Below, piece by piece: positions 26,593 to 35,009 of a DNA stretch of 64,000 bases. The stretch spans positions 3,628,501 to 3,692,500 of the forward strand of contig NZ_CP079095.1 in NCBI RefSeq assembly GCF_019285515.1, in the 5' to 3' direction. The stretch comes from Methylococcus sp. Mc7. GTDB lineage: Bacteria > Pseudomonadota > Gammaproteobacteria > Methylococcales > Methylococcaceae. The notes beneath the pieces are model-generated. The model was not told the DNA's origin, made no database searches, and worked only from the letters and a program-made list of their open reading frames with translations. Within the stretch, counting starts at the first letter, position 1; each line of letters starts with the position of its first letter. The position numbers were made by a program, and so were the translations under genes.

Positions 26593-26900
26593 TGGCGTTG
26601 GTCATCACGCCGAGGAGCGTCGGTCTGGACGGGATTGTTCGGACCTTGGAAAATGACAGGGCATTCCCTCTCACGAGGGAGGGGTGGGGCGCGTCACGGA
26701 GCGAAACTTGGCGGTTGAGAGCCGTGGCGCGACCCAAGTCTCTTCGGCAGGGCGCTTTTTACCGCACACCCTCTTTCCGCGCCATCTTTCCCCCTACGTC
26801 TTCACATCCCGATCCATCCTCCGATCAGGACTGAAGCGGGCTTGGGATGCGTTCGTCGCCATCTATGCGCGGTTTTTCAGCGCCATTCACACCCGAAGAC

Positions 26901-27602
26901 ATGAAGCGAATTCTCATCGTCGACGACGATGCGGCACTGAGGGAACTGGTGGCGGATTACCTGAACGCCAGCGGCTACACGGTCGAAGGCGTGGGCGATG
27001 GTGTGGACATGCGCGCCGTATTGAACGAGCGCGCCGTGGATCTGGTGATATTGGATCTCATGCTGCCCGGCGAGGACGGTTTGAGTCTGTTGCACGGGCT
27101 GCGCGAACGCCACGGCCCGCCGGTGATCATCGTCTCCGCGCGCGGCGACGAGGTGGATCGGGTGGTGGGTCTGGAGCTGGGGGCGGACGATTACCTGGCC
27201 AAGCCCTTCGGCCCGCGCGAACTGCTCGCCCGGGTGCGCGCGGTGCTGCGCCGCAGCGGCGGCCCGGACGCTCCGCCGGAAGCTCAGGCGTTGAGCTTCG
27301 GGCCGTTCCGCCTGCATCTGAACACCCATGTCCTCACCCGCGACGGCGCCGAGATCCCCCTGACTTCCGGCGAATTCAACCTGCTCCGGGTGCTGCTGGA
27401 ACATGCCAACCAGGTGCTGTCGCGCGATCAGCTGATGAGCCTGCTCAAGGGCTATGAACGCTCGCCCTTCGACCGCAGCATCGACGTGCGGGTCACCCGT
27501 CTGCGCCGCAAGATCGAACCCAGGCCGGAAGCCCCTGTTTACCTGCGCACCGTCTGGGGCGAGGGCTATTTATTCACGCCCCAGGGCGAAGAGACAAGGT
27601 GA
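26901..27602 (+). CDS. OmpR-family response regulator
   Basis: A 233-aa two-component regulator. The receiver domain has the acidic pocket Asp8-10, phospho-acceptor Asp52 (LDLMLPG) and Lys101 (AKPFGPRE). A winged-helix DNA-binding domain follows (TSGEFNLL, SIDVRVTRLRRKIE, RTVWGEGYLF). I choose ATG 26901, where the receiver fold begins. It overlaps the kinase gene by 4 bp and is divergent from the copper/haem cluster, now separated from it by the IS21-like element. Confidence 0.93.
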   Translation: MKRILIVDDDAALRELVADYLNASGYTVEGVGDGVDMRAVLNERAVDLVILDLMLPGEDGLSLLHGLRERHGPPVIIVSARGDEVDRVVGLELGADDYLAKPFGPRELLARVRAVLRRSGGPDAPPEAQALSFGPFRLHLNTHVLTRDGAEIPLTSGEFNLLRVLLEHANQVLSRDQLMSLLKGYERSPFDRSIDVRVTRLRRKIEPRPEAPVYLRTVWGEGYLFTPQGEETR

Positions 27603-28903
27603 AACGACGGCCTTCTTTGTTTCGACGCACCGCGCTCACCGTGGCGGCGGGGCTGCTGGTTTTCCAGCTGGCCGCGGGGTTGGCGATGTTTCTCAACCTG
27701 GTGTTTCCGCTCGCCTACCGATCCGCTGACGATCTGGCCGCCTTGCTGGTGTTGTCCGCGCGCATCTGGACCGAGTTGCCGCCGGAGAAACGCCCGGCTT
27801 TCGAGGCGGAGTTGAGGGACGGCCACGGCTTGATCCTGCGTGAATCCGAGTGCCCGCTGACCGAGAGCAGCCTGCCTTATCCCTATCTCCGCTTCTTGCG
27901 GTCGGCGCTCGCGAGTCGCCTTGCGTCCGATCAGTCCCCGCGTCTGTCGGAAGATGCGCACGAGAACTTTCAGGTGGAGTTCGCCCAGGGCGGACGGCTG
28001 TTGCGTTTCGAATTCTCCAAGACCAGAATCCCTCCGCGCCCGAGTCGGGCGTTGGTCTGGATCGTCGTGGCCGGCACTCTGGCCACACTGGCTCTATCCG
28101 GCTTGCTGGCCAGGCGGGTCAGCGCGCCGGTCGCCCGACTGGCGGAAGCCGCGCGGCGGATCGGCAGCGGGGATCAGCCGCCGCAACTGCCGGAAACCGG
28201 CGAGGCCGAACTGGCCGATCTGGCGCGCGTATTCAACGAAACGTCCCGCCAACTCCAGGCCCGACGCGAGAACCAGACCACCCTGCTGGCCGGGGTTTCC
28301 CACGACCTGCGGAGCCCTTTGGCGCGGATGAAAATGGCCGCAGGGCTGCTCGCAGAACAAGGTTCCTCGCCGCTGCTGCTGCGCATGCAGCGCGACATCG
28401 TGGAAATGGATGCGCTCATCGGCGCGCAACTGGAACTCGCCCGCGCCCAGGAACGCGAGAATGCCGAACTCACGGACATCGACGCGCTGTTGGGCGAATT
28501 GGTCGAAGCGGCCGAGGCCCAGGCGCCGGGCCGACTGCGACTGCGCGCCGACGGCCCCGCCTGCAGAGCAACTCTGGCCCCGCTGGCCTTGCGGCGCAGC
28601 ATCGGCAACTTGCTGGACAACGCCCTGCGCTACGGCGGTGAGGGGGAAATTCAGGTGGTGCGAAGGCGAATCAAGGGGGCAATTTTCATCGGCGTGCGCG
28701 ATCGTGGTCCCGGCATTCCTCCGCACCTGACCGAAGCCGTGTTTCGTCCTTTCTACCGGGTCGAATCCTCTCGCAGTCGCGCCACCGGCGGCAGCGGCCT
28801 AGGCTTGGCCATCACCCGGCAACTGGCCGAGACCCAGGGCTGGCGAGTGGCGCTCAAGGCGCGTCGGGGCGGCGGCGTCTGCGCGTGGTTGGCAATTCCT
28901 TAG
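27599..28903 (+). CDS. EnvZ-like sensor histidine kinase
   Basis: A 434-aa kinase starting at GTG (GTGA overlap with the regulator stop). Two transmembrane helices (about 12-38 and 152-170) bracket a periplasmic sensor of about 110 residues. Then come a HAMP domain, a dimerisation domain with phospho-acceptor His235 (GVSHDLRSPLARMK), and the ATPase domain with N box NLLDNALRYG and G boxes DRGPGIP and GGSGLGLAI. The input signal is unknown; copper or envelope stress is suggested only by the neighbourhood. Confidence 0.92.
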   Translation: MKRRPSLFRRTALTVAAGLLVFQLAAGLAMFLNLVFPLAYRSADDLAALLVLSARIWTELPPEKRPAFEAELRDGHGLILRESECPLTESSLPYPYLRFLRSALASRLASDQSPRLSEDAHENFQVEFAQGGRLLRFEFSKTRIPPRPSRALVWIVVAGTLATLALSGLLARRVSAPVARLAEAARRIGSGDQPPQLPETGEAELADLARVFNETSRQLQARRENQTTLLAGVSHDLRSPLARMKMAAGLLAEQGSSPLLLRMQRDIVEMDALIGAQLELARAQERENAELTDIDALLGELVEAAEAQAPGRLRLRADGPACRATLAPLALRRSIGNLLDNALRYGGEGEIQVVRRRIKGAIFIGVRDRGPGIPPHLTEAVFRPFYRVESSRSRATGGSGLGLAITRQLAETQGWRVALKARRGGGVCAWLAIP

Positions 28904-28968
28904 CTGTAGCCGCTTACACTTATCCGAGCGTGTGCGCGGAATCATCGGCGTTGTCCTGCTCGGATTAA

Positions 28969-30204
28969 GGGAACCTCTAAAAACCCGAATTCCATGCTCT
29001 CCAGTTCGTTCGTACCGGAAAAATTCAGGTTTTCGCGCCCAGGACGGCAAAATTCGGGGTTGATCCGGTCCGCAAAGGCCTGTTGCGGGGGTGTTTCCCC
29101 CGTTTCAGGCCACAGCGGGCAGACCGATCCCGTCCGGGCTTGCCGCCCGGCGGGCCTGCCTTCTGACTTCGTTCGCCGTCAACTGCACCAGACGCTTCAT
29201 GTGGTAAGCCAGGTTCAGCAGGCCCACCTTCACCCGCGCTCGCTCCAGGCCGATGGTCCGGACGATGTGTCCGTCCATGGCGGCCTGGGCGCCGAAGATG
29301 TGTTCCACCCGCGCCCGTACCTTGGATTTGTTGCGGTTCGACGCGGTTTGTTCTTCCGTCAGCGGGGCGGCGCGCGTGCCTTTTTCGTGGATTTGGCTGA
29401 CCATCCCCGCTTCGGCCAGACGCTCTTCGTGTTTTTCCGAGCGGTAGGCGCTGTCCGCATACACCGGGCGCTTATGGCCTTCGGCATCGGTGGTTTCCGT
29501 ATCCAGCAGGTCTTCGAAAACCTGGCTGTCGTGGACGTGGGCGGGCGTGACGCTGTAGTCCTGGATCAGCTTGGTGGCCGCGTCGGCGTTGATGGGGTTC
29601 TTGTAGCCGTAATGGGTCTCCTGGTTCTTCTTGGTCCAGCGGGCCTCCGTGTCCTTTTGCCGCCGCATGGGGGCGTTCTCGTCATCGTCCCAGCCCTCGG
29701 GAATCTCTCCCGCCTTGATCCGGGCGTTCTCTTCCCGGCTGTTGCGCTGGCGCGGCGCTATAGCCCCGCCGGACCAGTTGCTCGTTAAAACGGCCGAACA
29801 GCACCTCGACCAGACCCAAGGCTTTCAGCCGTTCGCGGAACAGCCAGACGGTCTTGGCATCCGGCACCCGGTGTTCCATCCGCAGCCCCAGGAAACGCAC
29901 GAAGCTCAGCCGATCGCGGATCTGATATTCCAGTCCGTCGTCGGAGAGGTTGTAGAGGTGTTGCAGGATCAGCACCTTGAACATCAGCACCCCGTCAAAG
30001 GGTTTGGCCCCGGCGTTACTCTTGCGCTCCTTCTCGTGAACCCGCTTGAGATCGGCCCGAAAATCCTCAAAGTCGATTTCCGCCTTGAGCTTGACCAAAG
30101 GATCGCCCAAGGCGGTGAGTTGGGCGGCACGCTCGTCGAGATCAAACAGGCCGGGCTATCCCGGTATTTTCTCAAAGGGACTGGGGGAATTTTTAGAGGT
30201 GCCC
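28969..30204 (-). mobile_element. IS5-family insertion sequence, inactive
   Basis: The ends are GGGAACCTCTAAAAA (28969-28983) and its inverted copy with one mismatch (30190-30204). A 4-bp direct repeat TTAA flanks it (28965-28968 and 30205-30208), as expected for IS5-type insertion. Length 1236 bp. The single transposase gene inside is broken. Confidence 0.88.
29105..30156 (-). pseudogene. IS5-family transposase, disrupted
   Basis: The N-terminal half reads GDPLVKLKAEIDFEDF to FNEQLVRRGY. The frame is then lost near 29765, apparently by a small internal deletion that removes a conserved stretch. It resumes with PRQRNSREENA, MRRQKDTEARW, GYKNPINAD, YADSAYRSE and the C-terminal HIFGAQ region. 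A TAG also interrupts the frame near its 5' end (about 30155). Inactive. Confidence 0.85.
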
Positions 30205-30248
30205 TTAAATGACAAGACTGCTTGTTCTGCCCCTCAGACTGCGGACTA

Positions 30249-31390
30249 GTGTTTAATTGCGTAAATTAGCGATAGTATTGCGCAGCTGGGAGCCTTTGAC
30301 TTCCCGCTTGCGCCAGACGAATGGGGCGGCCTTGTCGTTGTAGGCGGCGATGAAATCGTTGATCGCCTGCGCCAGTTGGTCGATGCTGTTGAAACTGGCC
30401 CCACGTAAGGCCTTGCGGGTCATGATGCCAAACCAGATTTCCACTTGGTTCAACCAACTGGCTGAAGTGGGCGTGAAGTGAAAGTGCACGTTGGGATGGG
30501 CGGCCAACCAGTCATCGTTCTTCTTGTGAGTGCAATAGTTGTCGAGAATCACATGAATTTCCCGATCAGCCGGAACATCGGCGACCACCTCATCGAGAAA
30601 GGCCTGAAAGTCAGGACGCTTCTTGGTCGTGGTGGTTTTGGACTGAATGGTACCGGTCGCCACATTCAAGGCCGCAAAAAGATTGATCGTGCCATGGCGC
30701 TTATAGGTGCTTTTCAATCCACGAACCAGCTTGCCGCTGCTGGTAAAGACGAAACCGCTGGCCCTTTCCAGCGCCTGAATGGAAGGCTTTTCATCAACGG
30801 AAATGACCAACGCATTTTGCGGCGGATTCAGGTACAGCCCGATAATGTCGGCCGACTTGATGGCAAACTGAGGGTCCGTGCTGACGCACCACGAGCGATG
30901 CCGCTGGAGTTGGATGCCTTCTTTGCGCAACAGTCGCCAGACGGCATCATCGGAAACCCCCAAGGCTTTCGACAACGACCCGCCATCCCACGTGGCCTGC
31001 CCGGCCGGCGGCGGCTGCTCAATTTGCGCAAGCAATCGATTGCGCAACTCGGACGGCGGGTACCGCGGAGGCTTGCCCGGTCTTTTTCGATCACGCAGCC
31101 CTTTCAATCCTTCAGCCGCAAAGCGCCTGCGCCAGACACCGACCGTGCCGGGCCGGATACCGAGTTCAGCAGCAATTTCGTCATTGCGCTTGCCCGCCAG
31201 ACAGCCCATGACAATCTTGGCGCGTTCGACCAGACGAGCCTCCTCGGTGCGGCTATTGCTCAAACGCTCCAACTCACGCCGGTCTTGGTCCGTACAACTC
31301 ACCGATATGGCAACTCGCGCCATCCTTCCCTCCGTTCCTGTGGGTAACGGAGACATGATATTACAGTCGCTTAATAATGCAATTAGACAC
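30249..31390 (-). mobile_element. IS630-family insertion sequence
   Basis: The imperfect terminal repeats begin GTGTTTAATTGC (from 30249) and, inverted, GTGTCTAATTGC (to 31390), with further matches inward. TA dinucleotides lie immediately outside both ends (30247-30248 and 31391-31392), the target rule of IS630/Tc1. Length 1142 bp, single transposase gene. It lies at the stop codon of the phospholipase gene. Confidence 0.88.
30253..31323 (-). CDS. IS630-family transposase
   Basis: A 356-aa transposase. It has an N-terminal helix-turn-helix (AAELGIRPGTVGVWRRRF) and a DDE domain with Asp in VISVDEKPSIQA, Asp in VILDNYCTH and Glu in LNQVEIWF. ATG 31323 follows GGAGGGAAGG, so it is preferred to an upstream start. 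The frame is intact and could be active. Confidence 0.93.
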   Translation of the reverse strand: MARVAISVSCTDQDRRELERLSNSRTEEARLVERAKIVMGCLAGKRNDEIAAELGIRPGTVGVWRRRFAAEGLKGLRDRKRPGKPPRYPPSELRNRLLAQIEQPPPAGQATWDGGSLSKALGVSDDAVWRLLRKEGIQLQRHRSWCVSTDPQFAIKSADIIGLYLNPPQNALVISVDEKPSIQALERASGFVFTSSGKLVRGLKSTYKRHGTINLFAALNVATGTIQSKTTTTKKRPDFQAFLDEVVADVPADREIHVILDNYCTHKKNDDWLAAHPNVHFHFTPTSASWLNQVEIWFGIMTRKALRGASFNSIDQLAQAINDFIAAYNDKAAPFVWRKREVKGSQLRNTIANLRN

Positions 31391-33489
31391 TAGATCAGCC
31401 CGCCCATCATGGGGTCGCTGATGCCGTCCTTGCCGGTTTCGACATGGCCGGCGAGTCGATATTCGAAGCCGGCGTCGCCTTCGACGGTGACGATCAGGTC
31501 GTACCACCCTGAGAACAGACCGAGCGACCAGCGCCTCGACGTGCTGGCTCTGCTCTGCAATTCAAGCACCGTGAACCTGCCGGTGTACTTGTCCAGGAGG
31601 CGGACCTTGGCCTTTCCGTTTGCGAGATTGGCGATGTTCAGCGTGATGCCGTTTCTCCCTTTGTCGTAGCTGGCTTTGATGTCCAGATTGGCCGGGCCAT
31701 TTGGGCTACCTTTGAAGGACCGGAAAAAGCCGTTCGGGCCGTAAACCGACAGGTCGTAGCCAGCCGAGGTGCTCCAGCTGCCGGAGAGCGATTTGGAGGG
31801 TTCGACGGTGTACGTTCTAGGCATTTCCTGGTTGTTCCGCGAACGTACTTGAAAGACGGCGCCAGCCGTACCGGCGTTATCGAAATCGATCCGGAACGCA
31901 TTGTCGATGCGAGCGCCATGGGCATTGAGTGCGTAGGGCAGAGCGCGCGCCCGACGGATACCGGTCTCCTGGACAGGCAGCGTCTGATTGACGGGCGGGG
32001 TCGGTACCTCTTTCGAGTAGGCGTCCTTGTTCAGGTCGGTCGGCAGATAGGTGCCGGTGGCCGGCAGCCTGACCTTCCAGGCGTTGGGTCTCTTGAAGTC
32101 GAAGGCGCTGGTGAGATCGCCCACCACCGCACGTCGCCACGGGGTGATATTGGGTTCGATCAGGTCGGGATGCTCGTCCGCGAAGCGTGCCTCGATGAAG
32201 CGGATCAAGGAGGTATGGTCGAACACCTCCGAGTTCACCCAGCCCCCCTTGCTCCACGGGGAAATAACCAGCATCGGCACGCGCATTCCCAGGCCGTAAG
32301 GGGCCGACGGGGGATTCCTGGGATCGGCGGGGTTGCCCGGAAAGATTTCATTGATGGTGTCGACGGTGGACAGGCCCTGGCCGTCGTTCATCGGCGGGGT
32401 CGGCGGAACCATATGGTCGAAGTAGCCGCCTTCCTCGTCGAAATTGATGATGAAGACGGTCTTGCTCCAAACCTCCGGGTTGGCAACCAGAATGTCCATG
32501 ATCCGGGAGATGTACCACGCACCCCAGTTGGCCGGCCAGATCGGATGTTCGCCATAGGCCTCGGGCGCGGCGATCCAGGAAACCTGAGGCAGATTGCCCG
32601 ACATGACGTCCGCGCGGAAGTCCTCCAGCAGCATCAGCGGATCCTTGCCGTGCGCCTTGATTTCCGTTCCGGTCTTGGCGCGATCCGCCAGCGGATTGCC
32701 GGGCTGCGCGTTCTGGTATTGATGGAAATACAGCAGGGAGTTGTCGCCGTAGTTGCCGATGAACGGATCGGAAGTCCAGCCCCACCAGTTGCCGTTGTCC
32801 GCGTTCAGACCGTCGCCGATGTCCTGATATACCTTCCAGGTAATGCCGGCGTCCTGCAGCCGCTCCGGATAGGTGTGCCAATCGTAGCCGGCCTCGTCGT
32901 TGAAGATCACCGGGCCGCCGCCCTGGCCGTCGTTGCCGCACCAGCCGGTCCACATGTAATAGCGGTTGGCATCGGTTCCGCCCATCAGGGAGCAATGGTA
33001 GGCGTCGCAAATGGTAAAGGCGTCCGCCAGGGCGTAGTGGTAGGGGATGTCCTTGCGGCCCAGGTAGGTCATGGCGGCGACCCCCTTGTTCGGCACCCAC
33101 TGGTCGTAATTGCCCCAGTTCCAGGCGGCATGGGTGTTGTTCCAGCTGTGGGGCGGATCCGGCGAGAACCACAGGCCAGCGTTTTCGACGTCCGGGCGGA
33201 ACGGCAGGAGATAGCCGGTTCCATTGGGCTGATGCCAGACCGGCTTGCCGTTCGGCAGCATCACCGCCCTGGGATCGGCGAAGCCCCGTACGCCTCGCAT
33301 CGCGCCGAAATAGTGATCGAAAGAGCGGTTTTCCTGCGTCAGGATGACGATGTGTTCCACGTCCTTGATGGTGCCCGTGCGATTGTTGGCGGGAATCTCC
33401 AAGGCGCGGGCGATGCTGGTCGGCATCGCTGTAGCCATTGCGCCCGAACCCATCAACTTGAGGAATGTACGACGATCGGTATTGCCCAT
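31390..33489 (-). CDS. Tat-exported phospholipase C (phosphoesterase family)
   Basis: A 699-aa enzyme predicted to hydrolyse phospholipid head groups. A Tat signal (DRRTFLKLMG) leads into a phosphoesterase domain with the entry motif HIVILTQENRSFDHYFG; further metal/active-site regions are PHSWNNTH and INFDEEGGYFDHM. Two C-terminal beta domains of the bacterial PLC type follow (about 520-690). ATG 33489 is preceded by AGAGG. It ends with TAG formed at the IS630 target; the coding sequence appears complete. Confidence 0.9.
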   Translation of the reverse strand: MGNTDRRTFLKLMGSGAMATAMPTSIARALEIPANNRTGTIKDVEHIVILTQENRSFDHYFGAMRGVRGFADPRAVMLPNGKPVWHQPNGTGYLLPFRPDVENAGLWFSPDPPHSWNNTHAAWNWGNYDQWVPNKGVAAMTYLGRKDIPYHYALADAFTICDAYHCSLMGGTDANRYYMWTGWCGNDGQGGGPVIFNDEAGYDWHTYPERLQDAGITWKVYQDIGDGLNADNGNWWGWTSDPFIGNYGDNSLLYFHQYQNAQPGNPLADRAKTGTEIKAHGKDPLMLLEDFRADVMSGNLPQVSWIAAPEAYGEHPIWPANWGAWYISRIMDILVANPEVWSKTVFIINFDEEGGYFDHMVPPTPPMNDGQGLSTVDTINEIFPGNPADPRNPPSAPYGLGMRVPMLVISPWSKGGWVNSEVFDHTSLIRFIEARFADEHPDLIEPNITPWRRAVVGDLTSAFDFKRPNAWKVRLPATGTYLPTDLNKDAYSKEVPTPPVNQTLPVQETGIRRARALPYALNAHGARIDNAFRIDFDNAGTAGAVFQVRSRNNQEMPRTYTVEPSKSLSGSWSTSAGYDLSVYGPNGFFRSFKGSPNGPANLDIKASYDKGRNGITLNIANLANGKAKVRLLDKYTGRFTVLELQSRASTSRRWSLGLFSGWYDLIVTVEGDAGFEYRLAGHVETGKDGISDPMMGGLI

Positions 33490-33840
33490 GGGTTGCCTCT
33501 GTCTGGATTTGTTATTTAGCCACACCCAATGTCCTAAGCCTCATTCCGATGTGGCTGCCGAATCGTCAGGCAATACAGGCAGGCCGATTACGGGTCTGGA
33601 AGATTTTGGGCAGATACAAAATTGTAGGTCGCCAAAAATGTCAACTGTGAAACAGGCTGATTAATGATTCGTTACAGCATTTCCTTGGGGTCGACATTCT
33701 CAACGTGCCTGGGGAAGGGAGGATCGCAAGATGGCTGACGGTTTCGACAGGGGCTCGGAGCCGAACATTGCTGACACCACGCTGTCAGGAACCGGCCCTT
33801 ACCATGCAGCCTCCCGACCAACTCCAAGGAGACCACAGAT
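33490..33840. other. Divergent intergenic region
   Basis: This AT-richer spacer between the phospholipase and VOC genes must hold both promoters. I see a 6-bp inverted repeat, CTGACA and TGTCAG (33771-33788), 52 bp before the VOC gene, and a good ribosome site (AAGGAG) before 33841. No gene or clear terminator. Confidence 0.4.
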
Positions 33841-34212
33841 ATGAGCAACGTAGCGAACTGGTTCGAAATCCCGGTGAAAGACCTGGCGCGTGCCAAGGCT
33901 TTTTACGGAGACGTCATGCAAACGACGTTCAAGGACGAGGAAATGGGTGGTTACCAGATGGCGATCTTCGCTTATGAAGGCCAGGCGGTCAGCGGCATGC
34001 TGATAGCGGGCGAGCATTACGAGCCCAGCCAGACCGGCGCGGTCGTCTATCTCAACGGCGGAGCGGACCTGAGCCAGCCGCTGCAGCGCGCGGTCGAGCA
34101 CGGCGGCAGCGTGCTGGTGCCGAAAACGCCGATCCATGACGGCGACTGCGGCTACTTCGCGCAATTCCTGGACAGCGAAGGCAACCGCGTCGGCTTATAC
34201 TCGCCGGCTTGA
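33841..34212 (+). CDS. VOC-family (glyoxalase/bleomycin-resistance fold) protein
   Basis: A 123-aa protein with the paired beta-alpha-beta-beta-beta fold: NWFEIPVKDLARAKAFY at the start and a second half ending DSEGNRVGLYSPA. The substrate is unknown. It is preceded by AAGGAG. It is the first gene of a plus-strand run with a WYL regulator, an ECF sigma factor and a GyrI-like protein, a grouping common around ECF42-type sigma factors. Confidence 0.85.
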   Translation: MSNVANWFEIPVKDLARAKAFYGDVMQTTFKDEEMGGYQMAIFAYEGQAVSGMLIAGEHYEPSQTGAVVYLNGGADLSQPLQRAVEHGGSVLVPKTPIHDGDCGYFAQFLDSEGNRVGLYSPA

Positions 34213-34261
34213 ACTTTGCCGAGACGGGCGGCCGAGCGCACCTTGGCCGCCTGCCCACCCG

Positions 34262-34945
34262 ATGCGACGCGCCGACCGCCTGTTTCAGATCGTCCAAATC
34301 CTGCGCAACAAGCGCTTGGTCACAGCAAGAGCGCTGGCCGAACGGCTGGAGGTCTCCGAGCGCACGATCTACCGCGACATCCAGGATCTGAGCCTGTCGG
34401 GCATTCCCGTCGAAGGGGAGTCGGGTGTCGGCTACACCTTGCGCCATGCCATCGACATACCGCCCATCATGTTCACCGCAGCAGAACTGGATGCGCTGGT
34501 GGTCGGGGCCAGGATGGTGAAGTCCTGGGCCGGAACCGAACTGGGCCATTCCGCGCAATCGGTGCTCGACAAGGTGACGGCCGTCGTCCCCGCCGAACTG
34601 AAGGCCAACATCGAGCGCAGCAAGCTGTTTTCCTTGCGCTTCGGCGAACGCGAGGACATCGACGTGACGCTCGACATCTGCCGGAAAGCCATCGATCTGA
34701 AGCGTTTCCTGTATTTCGGCTATTGCCGTGCGGACGGCGAACAAAGCCGGCGCCGCATCCGTCCTTTGGGCCTCTATTTCTGGGGGAACGTCTGGTCCTT
34801 GGCTGGTTGGTGCGAATTGCGGGAGGATTTCCGCAATTTCCGGCTCGACCGCATGCAGGCCATACTGATGGAAAACGAGTCCTTCGAAGACGGGGCGGGG
34901 CAAAGCCTACAGGACTTCATCAAGCGGATGACCTGCAATTCGTGA
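34262..34945 (+). CDS. WYL-domain transcriptional regulator (YafY-like)
   Basis: A 227-aa protein: N-terminal HTH_11 (RADRLFQIVQIL, ARALAERLEVSERTIYRDI), linker, and a C-terminal WYL domain with FLYFGYCRADGE, RRIRPLGLYFWGNVW and FRLDRM. WYL regulators often sense nucleic-acid or small ligands. I start at ATG 34262 because the HTH begins there. Confidence 0.88.
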   Translation: MRRADRLFQIVQILRNKRLVTARALAERLEVSERTIYRDIQDLSLSGIPVEGESGVGYTLRHAIDIPPIMFTAAELDALVVGARMVKSWAGTELGHSAQSVLDKVTAVVPAELKANIERSKLFSLRFGEREDIDVTLDICRKAIDLKRFLYFGYCRADGEQSRRRIRPLGLYFWGNVWSLAGWCELREDFRNFRLDRMQAILMENESFEDGAGQSLQDFIKRMTCNS

Positions 34946-35009
34946 CTCCAACGCGGTTTCGGGGGGCGAGAGTGCGCGGAGAATTGCAGAATCCAAAGGC
35001 GGAATCGTG

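Larger units (their letters stand above)
23495..26878. mobile_element. IS21-like element with four genes (approximate ends)
   Basis: The genes, all minus strand, run zinc-ribbon protein, istA, istB, small ORF, with overlapping ends. Left of them, related 19-bp units occur at 23528-23546 and 23565-23583 (GAAGCGC then GGATATCTGGCG / CGATATATGGCG), with a weaker one at 23495-23510. An inverted relative (CGCCATCTATGCGCGG) is at 26857-26878. Multiple end repeats are typical of IS21. I could not fix exact tips or a target duplication. Confidence 0.7.

Noticed and set aside
26640-26700. GAGGG-rich hairpin near the IS21-like element as a second copy of the hypF repeat
   Set aside because: It shares only CCCTCTC and GAGGGAGGGG-type words; similarity is too short to claim the same repeat family.
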